Assembly (NCBI GenBank): GCA_934167165.1
Contig: CAKPKG010000001.1
Span: forward strand, 48,414 to 112,413
DNA length: 64,000 nucleotides
Source of the DNA: an uncultured Clostridia bacterium
Lineage (GTDB): Bacteria; Bacillota; Clostridia; TANB77; CAG-508
Reading direction: 5' to 3'
Below, piece by piece: positions 16,817 through 27,080 of this stretch (position 1 is its first letter; each line of letters begins with the position of its first letter). Under the pieces are notes generated by a model, which had not been told where the DNA came from, made no database searches, and worked only from the letters and a program-made list of their open reading frames with translations. A program made the position numbers and the translations under genes.

Positions 16817-18358
16817 ATGCCAGTAGAAACAGAAAAAGAGAATGTATGTATAAACCAAATAATTGGACAAAAGAGAGCAGAAACATTCGTAGAGGGAGAT
16901 GTTATTGTAAATGATGTTAAACCAGATGTCTTAAATATAATAAGCGCAAATGGAATAGCATGCGTATATAAAAAAGAAGTAATGGATGGAAAGATAAGAA
17001 TAGATGGTAGTGTAAATACATACATTATATACCTAGCAGACAGTGAAAACGGCAATATTAGAAGTCTAAATACAGTATTAGACTTTACTCAAATAATCGA
17101 TATTGATAATTGTAGACCAGATATGATTTTAAACGAAAGTGTTTCAGTTAAAAATATTGATTGCAGAATTATAAATGAAAGGAAAATAAGTATAAAAGCA
17201 AGTTTGGATGTAGAAGCAAAACTATACTCTAATGAGCAAACAGATATTATTACTGGCATAACAAATTTTGATGATATGCAAACATTAAGTAACAATAAAT
17301 GCATTAGTTCATTGGTAGGAGAAGGAAATACAAGAGTATATGCAAAAGATACACTTTCAGTAGACAGTGTAGACGATTTAGCAGAAATAATGAATGCAAG
17401 TTTAAAAATAGTTAATAAAGAAGTAAAGTTAAGTTATAATAAAGTGTTGGCAAAGGCAGAGGCAGAAATTTGGATAATGTATTTAACAGAGGACAATAGA
17501 ATAAATAATGTTAGCACAAAAATACCTATAATGGGATTTATAGATATAGAAAATATAAATGATAATAATATTTGTGATGTTGATTACAAATTAAAAAATT
17601 TAATAATAAAACCAAACAATGGGGAAACTCATTCAATTTATGTGGAAGCGGAAATGGAATTAAGTTGCTTTGCGTATGAAAGTAAAGAAATTAATTTAAT
17701 AGAAGATATGTATAGCATATCACAGGATGTTGAATTTAATAAAAAGAATATAACAACAATAGCAGGAAAACAAAATATCAGACAAGATTGCAATATAAGA
17801 GAGCAAATTTCAATGCCAGAAGTAGGCTCAAATAAAATATATTGTGCAAATACAAAACCAATTATAAATGATACAAAAGTAATGAATGGAAAAATACTGT
17901 ATAGTGGAGAATTAAGTATAGAGTTCTTGTATGAAGTTAGCAATGGCATGGAAGCTAAAAGAATAAACTTGCCATTTAATTTTGAAGCACAATCAGACCT
18001 TATAGAAGCAAACAACAATGTAGATACAGACTTGACAGTAGAACAAGATAACTTCGTTATTGTGTCAGATGGAAACATAGAAGCAAATATAACAATGCAA
18101 TTTAATATAGGCATTTCAAAAACAGAAAAAATAAGCATAATTGATGATTTAGAAGTTAAAGAATGTAGACAAAACAACATTTATAGTATGATAATCTATT
18201 TTGTAAAACCAGGAGATACTTTATGGAAAATTGCTAAAAAGTTTAGAAGTACAGTCGAAGACATTGCAAGAGTAAATGAAATAGAAGACGAAAACAAGAT
18301 TTATGTAGGACAGCAATTATATATACCAAAATATATAAAGAAAAGAATAGCAGTGTAA
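16817..18358 (+). CDS. sipL: SpoIVA-interacting protein SipL (DUF3794 plus LysM)
   Basis: SipL anchors the spore coat in Clostridia by binding SpoIVA on the forespore surface. The 513 residues contain DUF3794 repeats (the first begins near residue 30 with DVKPDVLNIISANG, others near 180 and 370) and a C-terminal LysM domain (residues 461-507, FVKPGDTLWKIAKKF to IYVGQQLYIP). In C. difficile the LysM part contacts SpoIVA. AAGGAGG precedes ATG 16817. yunB starts three bases after the stop, so the two are co-transcribed. Confidence 0.92.
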   Translation: MPVETEKENVCINQIIGQKRAETFVEGDVIVNDVKPDVLNIISANGIACVYKKEVMDGKIRIDGSVNTYIIYLADSENGNIRSLNTVLDFTQIIDIDNCRPDMILNESVSVKNIDCRIINERKISIKASLDVEAKLYSNEQTDIITGITNFDDMQTLSNNKCISSLVGEGNTRVYAKDTLSVDSVDDLAEIMNASLKIVNKEVKLSYNKVLAKAEAEIWIMYLTEDNRINNVSTKIPIMGFIDIENINDNNICDVDYKLKNLIIKPNNGETHSIYVEAEMELSCFAYESKEINLIEDMYSISQDVEFNKKNITTIAGKQNIRQDCNIREQISMPEVGSNKIYCANTKPIINDTKVMNGKILYSGELSIEFLYEVSNGMEAKRINLPFNFEAQSDLIEANNNVDTDLTVEQDNFVIVSDGNIEANITMQFNIGISKTEKISIIDDLEVKECRQNNIYSMIIYFVKPGDTLWKIAKKFRSTVEDIARVNEIEDENKIYVGQQLYIPKYIKKRIAV

Positions 18359-18361
18359 AAA

Positions 18362-19072
18362 ATGGATAGTATTTATTCACGTAAAAGAATAAACATTCCT
18401 AAAATAAAAGGATTTTATACAAAAAACAATAATAAAAACAAAAAAATCTTAACAGTTTGCGTAATAGTATGCATAAGTGTATTAACATTTTACAGTATAT
18501 TAAAGTCAATTGATCCAATATTTGATGGCTTATGCATACAAAAAGCAAAAACAATTGCAACAGAAATAGTAAATGCACAAAGTAGTGTTGCATTAGACAA
18601 TATAGACTATAAAGACATTGTATCAGTAGTAAAGGACGAAGCCAATAATACAAATATATTAAAAACAGATGTGGTGGTTATAAATAAAATTGCCTCAGAT
18701 GTAGCTTTAAAAATAGAAAAAGAACTCCAAAATCTAAAAAACGAAGAAATACGTATTCCAATTGGTGCATTAACTGGTAATAAATATTTAGCTGGTATGG
18801 GCCCGGGAGTAAAGATAAAAATTATACCAACAGGAAATATAACAACAGAATTAAAAACAGAGTTTCAAGCACAAGGAATAAATCAAACAATGTATAGAAT
18901 ATATTTAGAGTTAAAATGTGATACAAATATTTTAACTCCATATAAAACAATACATGAAGAAATTGTAAATCAAGTATTGTTAGTAGAAACATTAATAGTG
19001 GGAGATGTGCCACAGACTTACTATAATTTGGAAGGATTAGACAACAAGAATACAGTTGATATAATAGAATAA
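18362..19072 (+). CDS. yunB: Sporulation protein YunB
   Basis: YunB is a sigma-E controlled membrane protein of unknown biochemical role. The 236 residues have a basic N terminus, one membrane segment (about 29-46), and the family core with the signature IRIPIGALTGNKYLAGMGPGVKIKI followed by AQGINQTMYRIYLEL. It starts three bases after sipL, giving a two-gene spore operon. Length matches the family. Confidence 0.92.
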   Translation: MDSIYSRKRINIPKIKGFYTKNNNKNKKILTVCVIVCISVLTFYSILKSIDPIFDGLCIQKAKTIATEIVNAQSSVALDNIDYKDIVSVVKDEANNTNILKTDVVVINKIASDVALKIEKELQNLKNEEIRIPIGALTGNKYLAGMGPGVKIKIIPTGNITTELKTEFQAQGINQTMYRIYLELKCDTNILTPYKTIHEEIVNQVLLVETLIVGDVPQTYYNLEGLDNKNTVDIIE

Positions 19073-19109
19073 AAATATATGAGCACTATTAGATAAATTG
19101 TAATTTTGC

Positions 19110-19210
19110 GAAGTGTGAAGTGTGAGGTGAGAAGTGCGAAGAATAGGGAAAGGACTACGAAGCTTTGGCCCTATAAATCACACTTCTCACCTCACATTTC
19201 ACACTTCAAA
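19110..19210 (+). repeat. GAAGTGTG/CACACTTC intergenic inverted repeat, copy 2
   Basis: GCGAAGTGTGAAGTGTGAGG and CCTCACATTTCACACTTC form a stem of about 45 bases interrupted by mismatches around a GAAGCTTTGGCC loop. Same family as 4520-4625. Confidence 0.7.
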
Positions 19211-19294
19211 ATAAAATTCAAAATTTTGCTTGCTTTTAATTCTAGTATGTGATAATTTATAAATTATAAGAATAGAATTTAGGAGGAATGTAAA

Positions 19295-19834
19295 ATGGCA
19301 GATTTAAAAGGAACAAAAACAGAAAAAAATTTAATGCAAGCTTTTGCAGGAGAATCACAAGCAAGAAATAAATATACATATTTTGCTAGCAAAGCAAAAA
19401 AAGAAGGGTATGAACAAATAGCAGCAATATTCCAAGAAACAGCAGATAATGAAAAAGAACATGCAAAAATGTGGTTTAAATTATTAAACAATGGAATATC
19501 ATCAACAGCAGAAAATTTGAAAGCTGCAGCAGAGGGGGAAAATTTTGAATGGACAGATATGTATGACAAAATGGCACAAGAAGCAAGAGAAGAAGGATTT
19601 GATCACATAGCTGATTTGTTTGAAGGTGTAGCAAAAATAGAAAAAGAACATGAAGAAAGATATAAAAAACTACTAGAAAATCTAGAAAACGGATTAGTAT
19701 TTAGCAAAGATGGAGATAAGATTTGGAAATGTAGAAATTGCGGACATATATGTGTTGGAAAAGAAGCACCAGAGGTATGCCCAGTATGTGCACATCCAAG
19801 AGCATATTTTGAAATTAAAGCAGAAAATTATTAA
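19295..19834 (+). CDS. rbr: Rubrerythrin
   Basis: Rubrerythrin is a non-haem di-iron peroxidase that reduces hydrogen peroxide in anaerobes. The 179 residues hold the ferritin-like domain with iron ligands in [24 protein letters not shown] and IEKEHEERY, followed by a C-terminal rubredoxin domain with paired CxxC motifs, CRNCGHI and CPVCAHP. AGGAGG precedes ATG 19295. It stands alone and ends in a terminator shared with the convergent thioesterase. Confidence 0.96.
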   Translation: MADLKGTKTEKNLMQAFAGESQARNKYTYFASKAKKEGYEQIAAIFQETADNEKEHAKMWFKLLNNGISSTAENLKAAAEGENFEWTDMYDKMAQEAREEGFDHIADLFEGVAKIEKEHEERYKKLLENLENGLVFSKDGDKIWKCRNCGHICVGKEAPEVCPVCAHPRAYFEIKAENY

Positions 19835-19837
19835 AAG

Positions 19838-19882
19838 CAACAAAAAGAAGTGAACTTTATATGGTTCACTTCTTTTGTTTTA
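19838..19882 (+). terminator. Bidirectional terminator between rbr and the thioesterase
   Basis: AAAAGAAGTGAAC/GTTCACTTCTTTT with T runs on both strands. Confidence 0.85.
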
Positions 19883-20614
19883 ATATAACTTTACAATAGC
19901 ATGTAATTTGCTATCTAGTTTATCTTTAATAGAAATTATATATTCATTATTACTTGTGTGAGCACAGAAAAGACTAAGAGTATCACCAAGAGTAGCTTGA
20001 TGCTTATACATAATTTCTACATTTAAAAATTTGTTATTTTTAAATACTTCTAAAGGTAATGCTTCATAAGCATAATCTAAATAATATAAATTATTTACAT
20101 GATGATTTGTGTCAATATCCCTTCTTTGAACAGCGTAATCCAAAACAAATTCAGAGTTTATAGGCTCTTTTATTTTTTCTTCAAATTTTTCAGGGAAAAC
20201 TTCTTTATTAACTTGAATGTATTTTTCATTTACTCCATCTGTAACTCTACTAATAGATTTATTATTTACATTAAATAAAACCCATTTAGAACTTGCAACT
20301 GCAACAAGATTATAATCGTTATCATAAACTTCAAAATCTCTATATACAAATAGAGGAGTTTTCTTTCTAGTCCAAGTTTTAATTAAAAGATTAGTATTAG
20401 TTTTTGGACGAGTAAAAACTTTAAGTTTCCAATTTAAAAGAATCCATGCAAGACCTGTTCTAGGAGTATCATTTACACCATAACCTAAAAGCCCACAGTG
20501 AATACCTGCAACTTCTTGCAATAAACGCAATAATCCTTTATTAGTTACTTGGTTATTTTCATCAACATCAGAATAATTAATTGTTAAATTGTGAGAGTAA
20601 ATATCAAGATTCAT
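19880..20614 (-). CDS. Acyl-ACP thioesterase
   Basis: A FatA/FatB-type thioesterase that frees fatty acids from acyl carrier protein. The 244 residues contain two hot-dog domains. The first has GLLRLLQEVAGIHC and the GLAWILLNWKL strand, the second the catalytic-region RDIDTNHHVNNLYYLDYAYEALP, where the Asp-Asn-His pattern of the family is visible. I start at ATG 20614 behind GAAGGG; the longer frame to 20668 adds residues atypical for the family. No signal peptide. Confidence 0.9.
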   Translation of the reverse strand: MNLDIYSHNLTINYSDVDENNQVTNKGLLRLLQEVAGIHCGLLGYGVNDTPRTGLAWILLNWKLKVFTRPKTNTNLLIKTWTRKKTPLFVYRDFEVYDNDYNLVAVASSKWVLFNVNNKSISRVTDGVNEKYIQVNKEVFPEKFEEKIKEPINSEFVLDYAVQRRDIDTNHHVNNLYYLDYAYEALPLEVFKNNKFLNVEIMYKHQATLGDTLSLFCAHTSNNEYIISIKDKLDSKLHAIVKLY

Positions 20615-20782
20615 AAAAGCCCTTCTTTCTTTATATAAAAATATATCATAAATCATAATTCTTTTCAAACAAATATAATAAAATAGAATTATTAAATTTG
20701 TGTGAACTGCAATCTAATAATTGACATTAGCTTATATAAAATATAAAATTAGTTAATAATAGAAATGAACAGGAGTAAAAAG

Positions 20783-23196
20783 TTGAAAGTAAAGTTTAAT
20801 GTAATTGGCATGTCATGTAGTGCATGTAGTAATCATGTAGAAAAAATAGTATCAAAACAAAAAGGCGTAAATAGCGTAAATGTTAGTTTAATAAATAACA
20901 ATATGATAGTAGATTTCGACAAGAAGATAATTACAGAACAAGAGATTATAAAAGCAGTGCAAAGTATAGGATATGATGCAAATACAAAAGGAGGACAAAA
21001 TAAAAGCAACCTAGATAAAATGAAGCACAGAGTTATAATATCATTTGTATTTCTAATTCCACTTATGTATGTTGCAATGGGACACATGGCAGGATTGCCA
21101 CTACCACATATATTCCATAAAAACTTAGTTCTATTTAGCTTTGTACAATTAATATTAGTTGCACCAATAGTATATGTAAATAGAAAATATTATACTTCTG
21201 GTTTTAAAGCACTAATAAAAAGAGCACCAAATATGGATTCACTAATTGCAATAGGTTCATTTGCTTCAATTGTATATGGAATTTTTGCAATATATAAAAT
21301 ATGGCAGGGAGAAAGTAGCTATGCAATGAACTTGTATTTTGAATCTGCTGGAATGATATTAACATTAATAACTTTTGGAAAATACTTAGAAACAAAAGCA
21401 AAAGATAAAACTTCAAATGCAATTAATAAATTATTAGATTTAACTCCTAAAAAAGTTACAATTTTAAAAGAGCAAAAAGAAATAGAGATTCCAATAGAAG
21501 AAGTGAAAGTTGGAGATATAATTGTTGTAAAGCCAGGGGAAACTATTGCAGTAGATGGAGTAATAATAAAAGGTCAAACATATATAGATGAGTCAACAAT
21601 TACAGGAGAGCATATACCAGTAAAAAAAGAAATAGGAAGTAAAGTAATCTCTGGAAGTATTAATAAAAATGGAGCAATAGAGTTTAAAGCAGAAAAAGTA
21701 GGAGAAGATACAACAATATCACAAATAATAAAACTAGTGGAAGAGGCAAGTGCCTCAAAAGCACCAATTGGAAGATTAGCAGATAAAGTAAGTCGGGGTG
21801 TTTGTACCAATTGTAATTACGATTGCAGTAATTGCTACAATTATTTGGATACTATTAGGATATCCATTTGAATTTGCACTTTCTATTGGAATCTCAGTTT
21901 TAGTAATATCTTGTCCTTGTTCTTTAGGACTTGCTACACCTGTTTCTATTATGGTAGGTACAGGAAAAGCTGCTGAAAATGGAATATTAATAAAATCAGC
22001 AGAAAGCTTAGAACTTGCACATTCAATAAATGCAATAGTTTTAGATAAGACAGGAACAATAACAGTAGGAAAACCACAAGTAAATGACATATTTGTATTT
22101 AACAATATGCAAGAGGACGAACTACTAAAAATAGTAGGAGCAATAGAATCAAAATCTGAACATCCAATAGCAAAAGCTATATTAGAAAAAACAAAAGAAG
22201 TTGAGGATTTAGAAGCACAAAATTTTGAAGCGATTGAAGGAAAAGGAATAAAAGCAAACATAAATAACAATACCTATTTTGCTGGAAATGAAAGTTTGAT
22301 GAAAGAAAACAACATTAAACTATCAGAGTCAGAAGGCATATATCAAAAATTATATGAACAAGCTAAAACAGTAATATTTGTATCAGATGATGAAAAATTG
22401 CTAGGAATTATTGCAATATCAGATACAGTAAAACAAACAAGCATAGAAGCAATAAATGGTTTTAAAGATATGAAAATAGAAACATATATGCTAACAGGAG
22501 ATAATACAACATCAGCACAAGCAATTGGAAAAATGGTAGGAATAGATAATATTATTTCTGAGGTTTTACCACAAGAAAAAGAAAGTAAAGTACGTAGTCT
22601 GCAAGAACAAGGTAAAATTGTTGCAATGATAGGAGACCGGAATAAACGATTCACCAGCACTTTCAAGAGCAAACGTAGGAATTGCAATTGGTGCAGGAAC
22701 AGATATTGCAATAGAATCTGCAGATGTTGTTTTAATAAAAAGTAATTTGACAGATGTAGTATACTTATTAAGGTTAAGTAAAGCAGTTATAAAAAATATA
22801 AAAATGAATTTGTTTTGGGCATTTTTCTATAACACTATTGGAATTCCACTTGCATGTGGTGTGCTATATAAATCATTTGGAATATTGCTAAACCCAATGA
22901 TAGCAGCATTAGCAATGAGCTTAAGTTCAATATGTGTTGTAACAAATGCATTAACATTAAGAAAATTTAAAATAAAAAAAGAGGTGAGAAATATGACAAA
23001 AACAATATATGTAAAAGGAATGCAATGTGAACATTGTTCAAATGCAGTAAAAAGGGAATTACTAACATTAGAAGAAGTAAACAATGTAGATGTAGACTTA
23101 AAAACAGGAAGAGTAGATTTAGAGTTATCTAAAGATATAGATAATGAAGTATTAAAGAAAAAAATAGAAGAAGTAGGATACGAAATAAATGAGTAA
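20783..23196 (+). CDS. copA: Copper-transporting P1B-type ATPase with terminal HMA domain (two +1 shifts)
   Basis: CopA pumps Cu(I) out of the cell. An N-terminal HMA domain ([10 protein letters not shown]) leads to membrane helices, the actuator motif TGEHIP, the CPC copper site ([11 protein letters not shown]), the phosphorylation motif DKTGTIT and the SEHPIAKAI motif. The frame needs two skips: C21794 (CGGG; Gly338 in KVSGVFVP) and C22638 (CGGA; Gly619, the second Gly of GDGIND). With them the protein is 803 residues. It runs on without a stop into a second HMA domain ([10 protein letters not shown]), so a CopZ-like module is fused at the C terminus. TTG 20783 behind AGGAG is a better start than ATG 20765, which lacks a ribosome site. 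Confidence 0.92.
21794..21797 (+). other. +1 frameshift site 3, CGGG in copA
   Basis: AGT C GGG GTG, 337 codons after the start. Skipping C restores Ser-Gly-Val-Phe-Val-Pro at the start of a membrane helix. Confidence 0.87.
22638..22641 (+). other. +1 frameshift site 4, CGGA in copA
   Basis: GAC C GGA ATA, 281 codons after site 3. Skipping C restores the P-type ATPase hinge motif GDGIND. Confidence 0.9.
22993..23196 (+). CDS. Possible separately started CopZ-like chaperone inside copA
   Basis: ATG 22993 lies in the copA frame and is preceded by GAGGTGA at 22981-22987, a strong ribosome site. The 67-residue product would be a lone HMA copper chaperone with the metal motif MQCEHC, the size of CopZ. 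The same bases also code for the C terminus of CopA, since no stop separates them. Either only the fusion is made, or both fusion and free chaperone are produced. Confidence 0.6.
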   Translation: MTKTIYVKGMQCEHCSNAVKRELLTLEEVNNVDVDLKTGRVDLELSKDIDNEVLKKKIEEVGYEINE

Positions 23197-25549
23197 TATA
23201 GAGTTATTATCACCAGCAGGGGACTTTGAGTGCTTAGTTTCGGCAGTACAAAATGGAGCAAATGCAGTATATTTTGGACTAGATAAATTTAATGCAAGAG
23301 TTAATGGTAGAAATTTTGAAGATGAAGAGCTAGTAAAGGCAATTAAATATGCAAAGCTTCGTAATGTAAAAACACATTTAACATTAAATATATTAATAAA
23401 AAACAAGGAATTTGAAGAAGCCTTAAAACTAGTAGAATTTGCATACAATAGTGGAATAGATGCAGTAATTGTGCAAGATTTAGGTCTAGCTAAAAAAATA
23501 ATGGAACTATTTCCAAAGCTTGAAGTTCATAGCAGTACTCAAATGACAATATACAATTTAGACGGAGTAAAAGAGATAGAAAAACTTGGCTACTCAAGAT
23601 GTGTGCTTGCTCGTGAACTTTCAATAGAAGAAATAAAGAATATATGTAAAAATACCAATATAGAAATAGAGGTATTTATTCATGGTGCGCTTTGTATTTG
23701 CTATTCAGGACAATGCCTAATGAGCAGTTTAATTGGTGGAAGAAGTGGCAACAGAGGCAGGTGTGCAGGAACTTGTAGACTACCATATTCCTTATTAAAA
23801 GATGGACAAGAGCAAGAAAAAGGATATCTTTTAAGCTCAAAAGACGTATGTACATTAGATATTTTACCAGAACTAATAGAAGCAGGAGTAAAATCATTTA
23901 AAATAGAAGGCAGAATGAAATCAAAGGAATATGTTGGAATAGTAACAAGCATTTATAGAAAATATATTGATTTAGCAGAAAGTAATCAAGAATATGTGGT
24001 TGATAAAAAAGATAGAGAAATGCTAATGCAAATATTTAATAGAGGTGGATTTAGCACAGGCTATCTTAAAGGAAAACTTGGCAAAAATATGATGTATACC
24101 AAAAGACCAAACCATATAGGAACTCTTTTAGGAGAAGTAATATCATATAATCCAAATAAGGGACATGTAAAAATAAAATTATGCAAAGAGCTGGATTTAG
24201 GAGACAGTATAGCAATAGGAGATTCGAGTTGTAAAACTTCAGAGCTTATGCAAAAAAATAATAATATAAAAATGGCAAAGGCAGATGATATAGTAACAAT
24301 AGGTAGAATAAAAGGAAAAATAAAGCCAAAAGATAAAGTGTATAAAACTGTATCTATAAAACTAAACCAAGAAATGGATCAAAAAATAGGTAAAGAAAAT
24401 ATAAAAAGAAAAGTAAATTGCAATATAGAGCTAAAGCAAGATGAAACTATAAAACTAGAACTACAAGATATAGATACAAATATAAGTGTAAAGCTAGAAG
24501 GAGATTCTGTTGTAAAAAAAGCAGATAATGCAGGAATAACTAGTAAAAGAATTGAAGAGCAATTATCTAAAACAGGAAATACAATTTTTAAAATTGAAAA
24601 TATTAATATAAAAATGGATGAAAGTATAATTGTTCCAATAAGTAGCTTAAATGAAATAAGAAGAAGAGGACTAGAAGAGCTAGAACATAAACTATTAGAA
24701 TCATTTAAAAGAGAGCAAGTTAATCTAAAATTAGACGTTAAAGAAGAAAAATTTATATCAAAAGAAGAAGTAAAAGTTACATTATGTTTAAATAAAATTA
24801 GCAAGGAAATTGATTATGCTAATCTAAAAAATGTAGACAATGTGTATATACCATTTAAATATTTTTTAGATGAAGATTTAAAAGAAAGCATAGAAAATAT
24901 ATCTAAAAAATTTAGTACATATATACTACTTCCAGCTATAACAAAATCAAATTATGAAAAACTATTGTATAACAATTTGCCTAAAATAGCAGAAAGAGTA
25001 GAAGGTATAGTTATATCAAATTTATCTCAGATATATGAACTAGAAAAGCTTGGAATAAATGGCAAAAAGCTAGTTGCAAATTATACAATGAACATAGAAA
25101 ATAATTTTACAGTAGAAGAACTAAAAAAACTTGGAGTTTGTAAATATATAGTACCCCCAGAAGCTGAAAAAGAAACAATAAAGGGATTAACAGAAAACAT
25201 AGAAAAAGAAACAATAGTGTATGGAAGAACTTTATTAATGACAACAGAATATTGCACAATAGGGACACTAAAGAATTGTCCTGCAATGTGTCAAAAAGGA
25301 AGATATACTCTAAAAGATAGAATGGGATTTGAATTTTCGATATATACAGACAGAATAAATTGCAACAATTTAATATACAACTCAAAAATAACATCAATAA
25401 GCTATAAAGACTTACAAACAGACTCAATAAGAATAGATATACTAGAAGAAACAAAAGAAGAAATTCAAAGAATTATAGATATACAAAAAAGAGGAGAAAG
25501 ACTGGAAGGACAAGACTATACAAATGGAAATTCAAATAGAGAGATTTAA
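23189..25549 (+). CDS. U32 family peptidase with C-terminal DUF3656
   Basis: A 786-residue U32-family protein (collagenase-like or TrhP/RlhA type). These enzymes are now linked with hydroxylation of tRNA or rRNA bases through prephenate and an iron-sulfur cluster. The N-terminal half has [36 protein letters not shown] and the signature [18 protein letters not shown] followed by [14 protein letters not shown], whose cysteines fit the cluster. A second module (from about residue 400) is DUF3656-like, with the late cysteines [14 protein letters not shown]. It overlaps the end of copA by eight bases. Confidence 0.9.
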   Translation: MSNIELLSPAGDFECLVSAVQNGANAVYFGLDKFNARVNGRNFEDEELVKAIKYAKLRNVKTHLTLNILIKNKEFEEALKLVEFAYNSGIDAVIVQDLGLAKKIMELFPKLEVHSSTQMTIYNLDGVKEIEKLGYSRCVLARELSIEEIKNICKNTNIEIEVFIHGALCICYSGQCLMSSLIGGRSGNRGRCAGTCRLPYSLLKDGQEQEKGYLLSSKDVCTLDILPELIEAGVKSFKIEGRMKSKEYVGIVTSIYRKYIDLAESNQEYVVDKKDREMLMQIFNRGGFSTGYLKGKLGKNMMYTKRPNHIGTLLGEVISYNPNKGHVKIKLCKELDLGDSIAIGDSSCKTSELMQKNNNIKMAKADDIVTIGRIKGKIKPKDKVYKTVSIKLNQEMDQKIGKENIKRKVNCNIELKQDETIKLELQDIDTNISVKLEGDSVVKKADNAGITSKRIEEQLSKTGNTIFKIENINIKMDESIIVPISSLNEIRRRGLEELEHKLLESFKREQVNLKLDVKEEKFISKEEVKVTLCLNKISKEIDYANLKNVDNVYIPFKYFLDEDLKESIENISKKFSTYILLPAITKSNYEKLLYNNLPKIAERVEGIVISNLSQIYELEKLGINGKKLVANYTMNIENNFTVEELKKLGVCKYIVPPEAEKETIKGLTENIEKETIVYGRTLLMTTEYCTIGTLKNCPAMCQKGRYTLKDRMGFEFSIYTDRINCNNLIYNSKITSISYKDLQTDSIRIDILEETKEEIQRIIDIQKRGERLEGQDYTNGNSNREI

Positions 25550-25565
25550 AATTTGTCAAAAAGTA

Positions 25566-25683
25566 TTTACAAAAGATAGATTTATGGTATAATAAAAATA
25601 GAAATGGGAGACCACAAACGTGGTTTGCCGGTTAGTGTTAAAACAACACATCGCTCGGGAAAGCTAGATGTGTTGTTTTTTTA
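25566..25683 (+). ncRNA. Antitoxin RNA of a par/Fst-like type I locus
   Basis: Promoter TTTACA (25566-25571), 16 bases, TATAAT (25588-25593); RNA of about 84 nt with hairpin ACCAC/GTGGT and terminator ACAACACATC/GATGTGTTGT plus T run. It is convergent with the small hydrophobic gene at 25689-25808, and both share the terminator stem, so the 3' ends are complementary, as in the par (fst) system. The motif GTGGTTTGCC occurs in both transcripts. Confidence 0.65.
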
Positions 25684-25688
25684 TTGGA

Positions 25689-25808
25689 TTAGTTACTTCT
25701 ACTCAAAATTATGCAAATAGCAATAATTAAGGCAAAAGCAATGATAGTTACTGATACAAAACCAGCAAATAGTAATTTAATTATTAATAGTAAAGTGTTT
25801 TCTATCAT
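25689..25808 (-). CDS. Small hydrophobic toxin-like peptide
   Basis: A 39-residue peptide from ATG 25808 behind AAGGAGGTGAG. It is MIENT, then an almost unbroken hydrophobic stretch (LLLIIKLLFAGFVSVTIIAF and on to residue 34), then LSRSN. This is the size and form of type I toxins such as Fst, TxpA or Ldr that insert in the membrane. It has its own promoter on the minus strand and runs into the stem of the convergent RNA. Exact family membership is not established from sequence alone. Confidence 0.65.
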   Translation of the reverse strand: MIENTLLLIIKLLFAGFVSVTIIAFALIIAICIILSRSN

Positions 25809-25873
25809 AAGCCTCACCTCCTTTATGTAGGAGGCAAACCACATCTGCTTACTCTCATTCCTATTTTAAAAAC

Positions 25874-25902
25874 ATTATACAGAAAATGGAAAATAAAGTC
25901 AA
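25874..25902 (-). promoter_or_regulatory. Promoter of the toxin-like gene
   Basis: Minus strand TTGACT (25902-25897), 17 bases, TATAAT (25879-25874). The leader of about 60 bases contains GTGGTTTGCC. Confidence 0.75.
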
Positions 25903-25967
25903 TAAAAATTGGCAAAAAAGCAAGAATAATTCTTATAAAAAAAGCCAAAATAAATATGGTGATTTAT

Positions 25968-26228
25968 ATGAGCATTTCTTGGTTAAAAGCTTCAAATGAT
26001 AGAAAAAGTTTTAAAATATTTGAAAGTTTCGGAATGGATGTATATAAAATAAATGATTTAGAAAAAACAGACGAAAAAATAAGAGAACTAGTAGACAAAA
26101 ACTATACAACTATTGTAGTTTCAAACGAAGTAGCAAGTTTTTCAGAAGATATTATAAAAAAATACAACAGAATAGAAAGCGTAAATATAATTATTGCACC
26201 AGGTCATAATAAAGATAATTACACATAA
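25968..26228 (+). CDS. V-type ATPase subunit F-like small protein
   Basis: The 86-residue product has the alternation seen in the Rossmann-like fold of V-type ATP synthase subunit F: SFGMDVYKINDLEKTDEKIRELVDKNYTTIVVSNEVASF then NIIIAPGH. No other V-ATPase gene lies nearby, so it is probably a free-standing relative, as seen near sporulation genes in other Clostridia. I chose ATG 25968 because GGTGAT precedes it; ATG 25956 would add four residues. Confidence 0.55.
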   Translation: MSISWLKASNDRKSFKIFESFGMDVYKINDLEKTDEKIRELVDKNYTTIVVSNEVASFSEDIIKKYNRIESVNIIIAPGHNKDNYT

Positions 26229-26254
26229 AATTAGATAAGCAAATTGGAAATTTG

Positions 26255-26450
26255 TTTTATTGAGGTGAGAGGTGGGATGTGGGAGGTGTGATTTGTAGGG
26301 GCGTATTGCATACGCCCAAAAATAAATTTGTTGCAAATGATGTAGGGGCAGGCCCTGTGTCTGCCCGAAAACGCAAAACACATTGCATTTACGATTCAGG
26401 ACAGTCCCCTTTTGTCATTCAACAAAAGAGGGACAGTCCCTAGAATCGTT
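26255..26450. repeat. Cluster of intergenic repeats
   Basis: In order: a half copy of the GAGGTGAG/GTGTGA family (26258-26295), hairpin GGGCGTA/TACGCCC (about 26297-26315), hairpin GGGCAG/CTGCCC (about 26345-26368), and a palindrome GGACAGTCCCCTTTTGT/ACAAAAGAGGGACAGTCC (26399-26442). Nothing coding is seen. Confidence 0.65.
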
Positions 26451-26492
26451 CACACAAATCCCATTTTGTCAAATATAAATCAGGAGTAATTT

Positions 26493-27026
26493 ATGACTTT
26501 TAAAGAAGAAATCTATAACAACTTCGTATGTGACTTTAGCAATAATTTAAGACAAAAAATCCAAGACATAGAAATTTCAAAACTTATTTTTTTATGCATT
26601 GGAACAAATAGAGTTATCGGAGATTGCTTTGGCCCACTTGTTGGAAGTAAATTAAAACATTTTTTTTCACAAGAAGAGAACATAGAAGTAATAGGGGATA
26701 TAGAAAATATAGTAAGTATAAAAAACGTGTATAGTATAATAAATCAAATTCAGAAGCAAGAAGCTTTTATAATTGCAATAGATGCAGCATTATCTTGTAA
26801 TAATAAAATAGGCACAATAATTGTAAATCAAAATAAAATGAACATAGGAAGTGGCATAAATAAAAGAAATTTATACATAGGAGATATAAGTATAAAAGGA
26901 ATTGTGGCTAAAGACTTTAAAAATCCAAAACATAATTTTAATGCACTTCAAAATATGCCGTTAAGCATAATAATAGATATGGCAGAATGTGTTTCAACTG
27001 GAATATATAATGTAATAAATGTATAA
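26493..27026 (+). CDS. yyaC: Spore protease YyaC (DUF1256 / GPR-like)
   Basis: YyaC belongs to the germination-protease (GPR/HybD-like) fold, implicated in spore protein maturation. The 177 residues show FLCIGTNRVIGDCFGPLVGSKL, where the first Asp is a fold-typical metal/catalytic residue, IIAIDAALS, and the C-terminal SIIIDMAECVSTGIYNV. AGGAG precedes ATG 26493. It stands after a repeat cluster and upstream of a small tail-anchored protein. Confidence 0.92.
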   Translation: MTFKEEIYNNFVCDFSNNLRQKIQDIEISKLIFLCIGTNRVIGDCFGPLVGSKLKHFFSQEENIEVIGDIENIVSIKNVYSIINQIQKQEAFIIAIDAALSCNNKIGTIIVNQNKMNIGSGINKRNLYIGDISIKGIVAKDFKNPKHNFNALQNMPLSIIIDMAECVSTGIYNVINV

Positions 27027-27080
27027 TCTCATAAAAAGTGGAAAAAATTTATATATACGCTTTTGTGGGAGGATTCCAAT

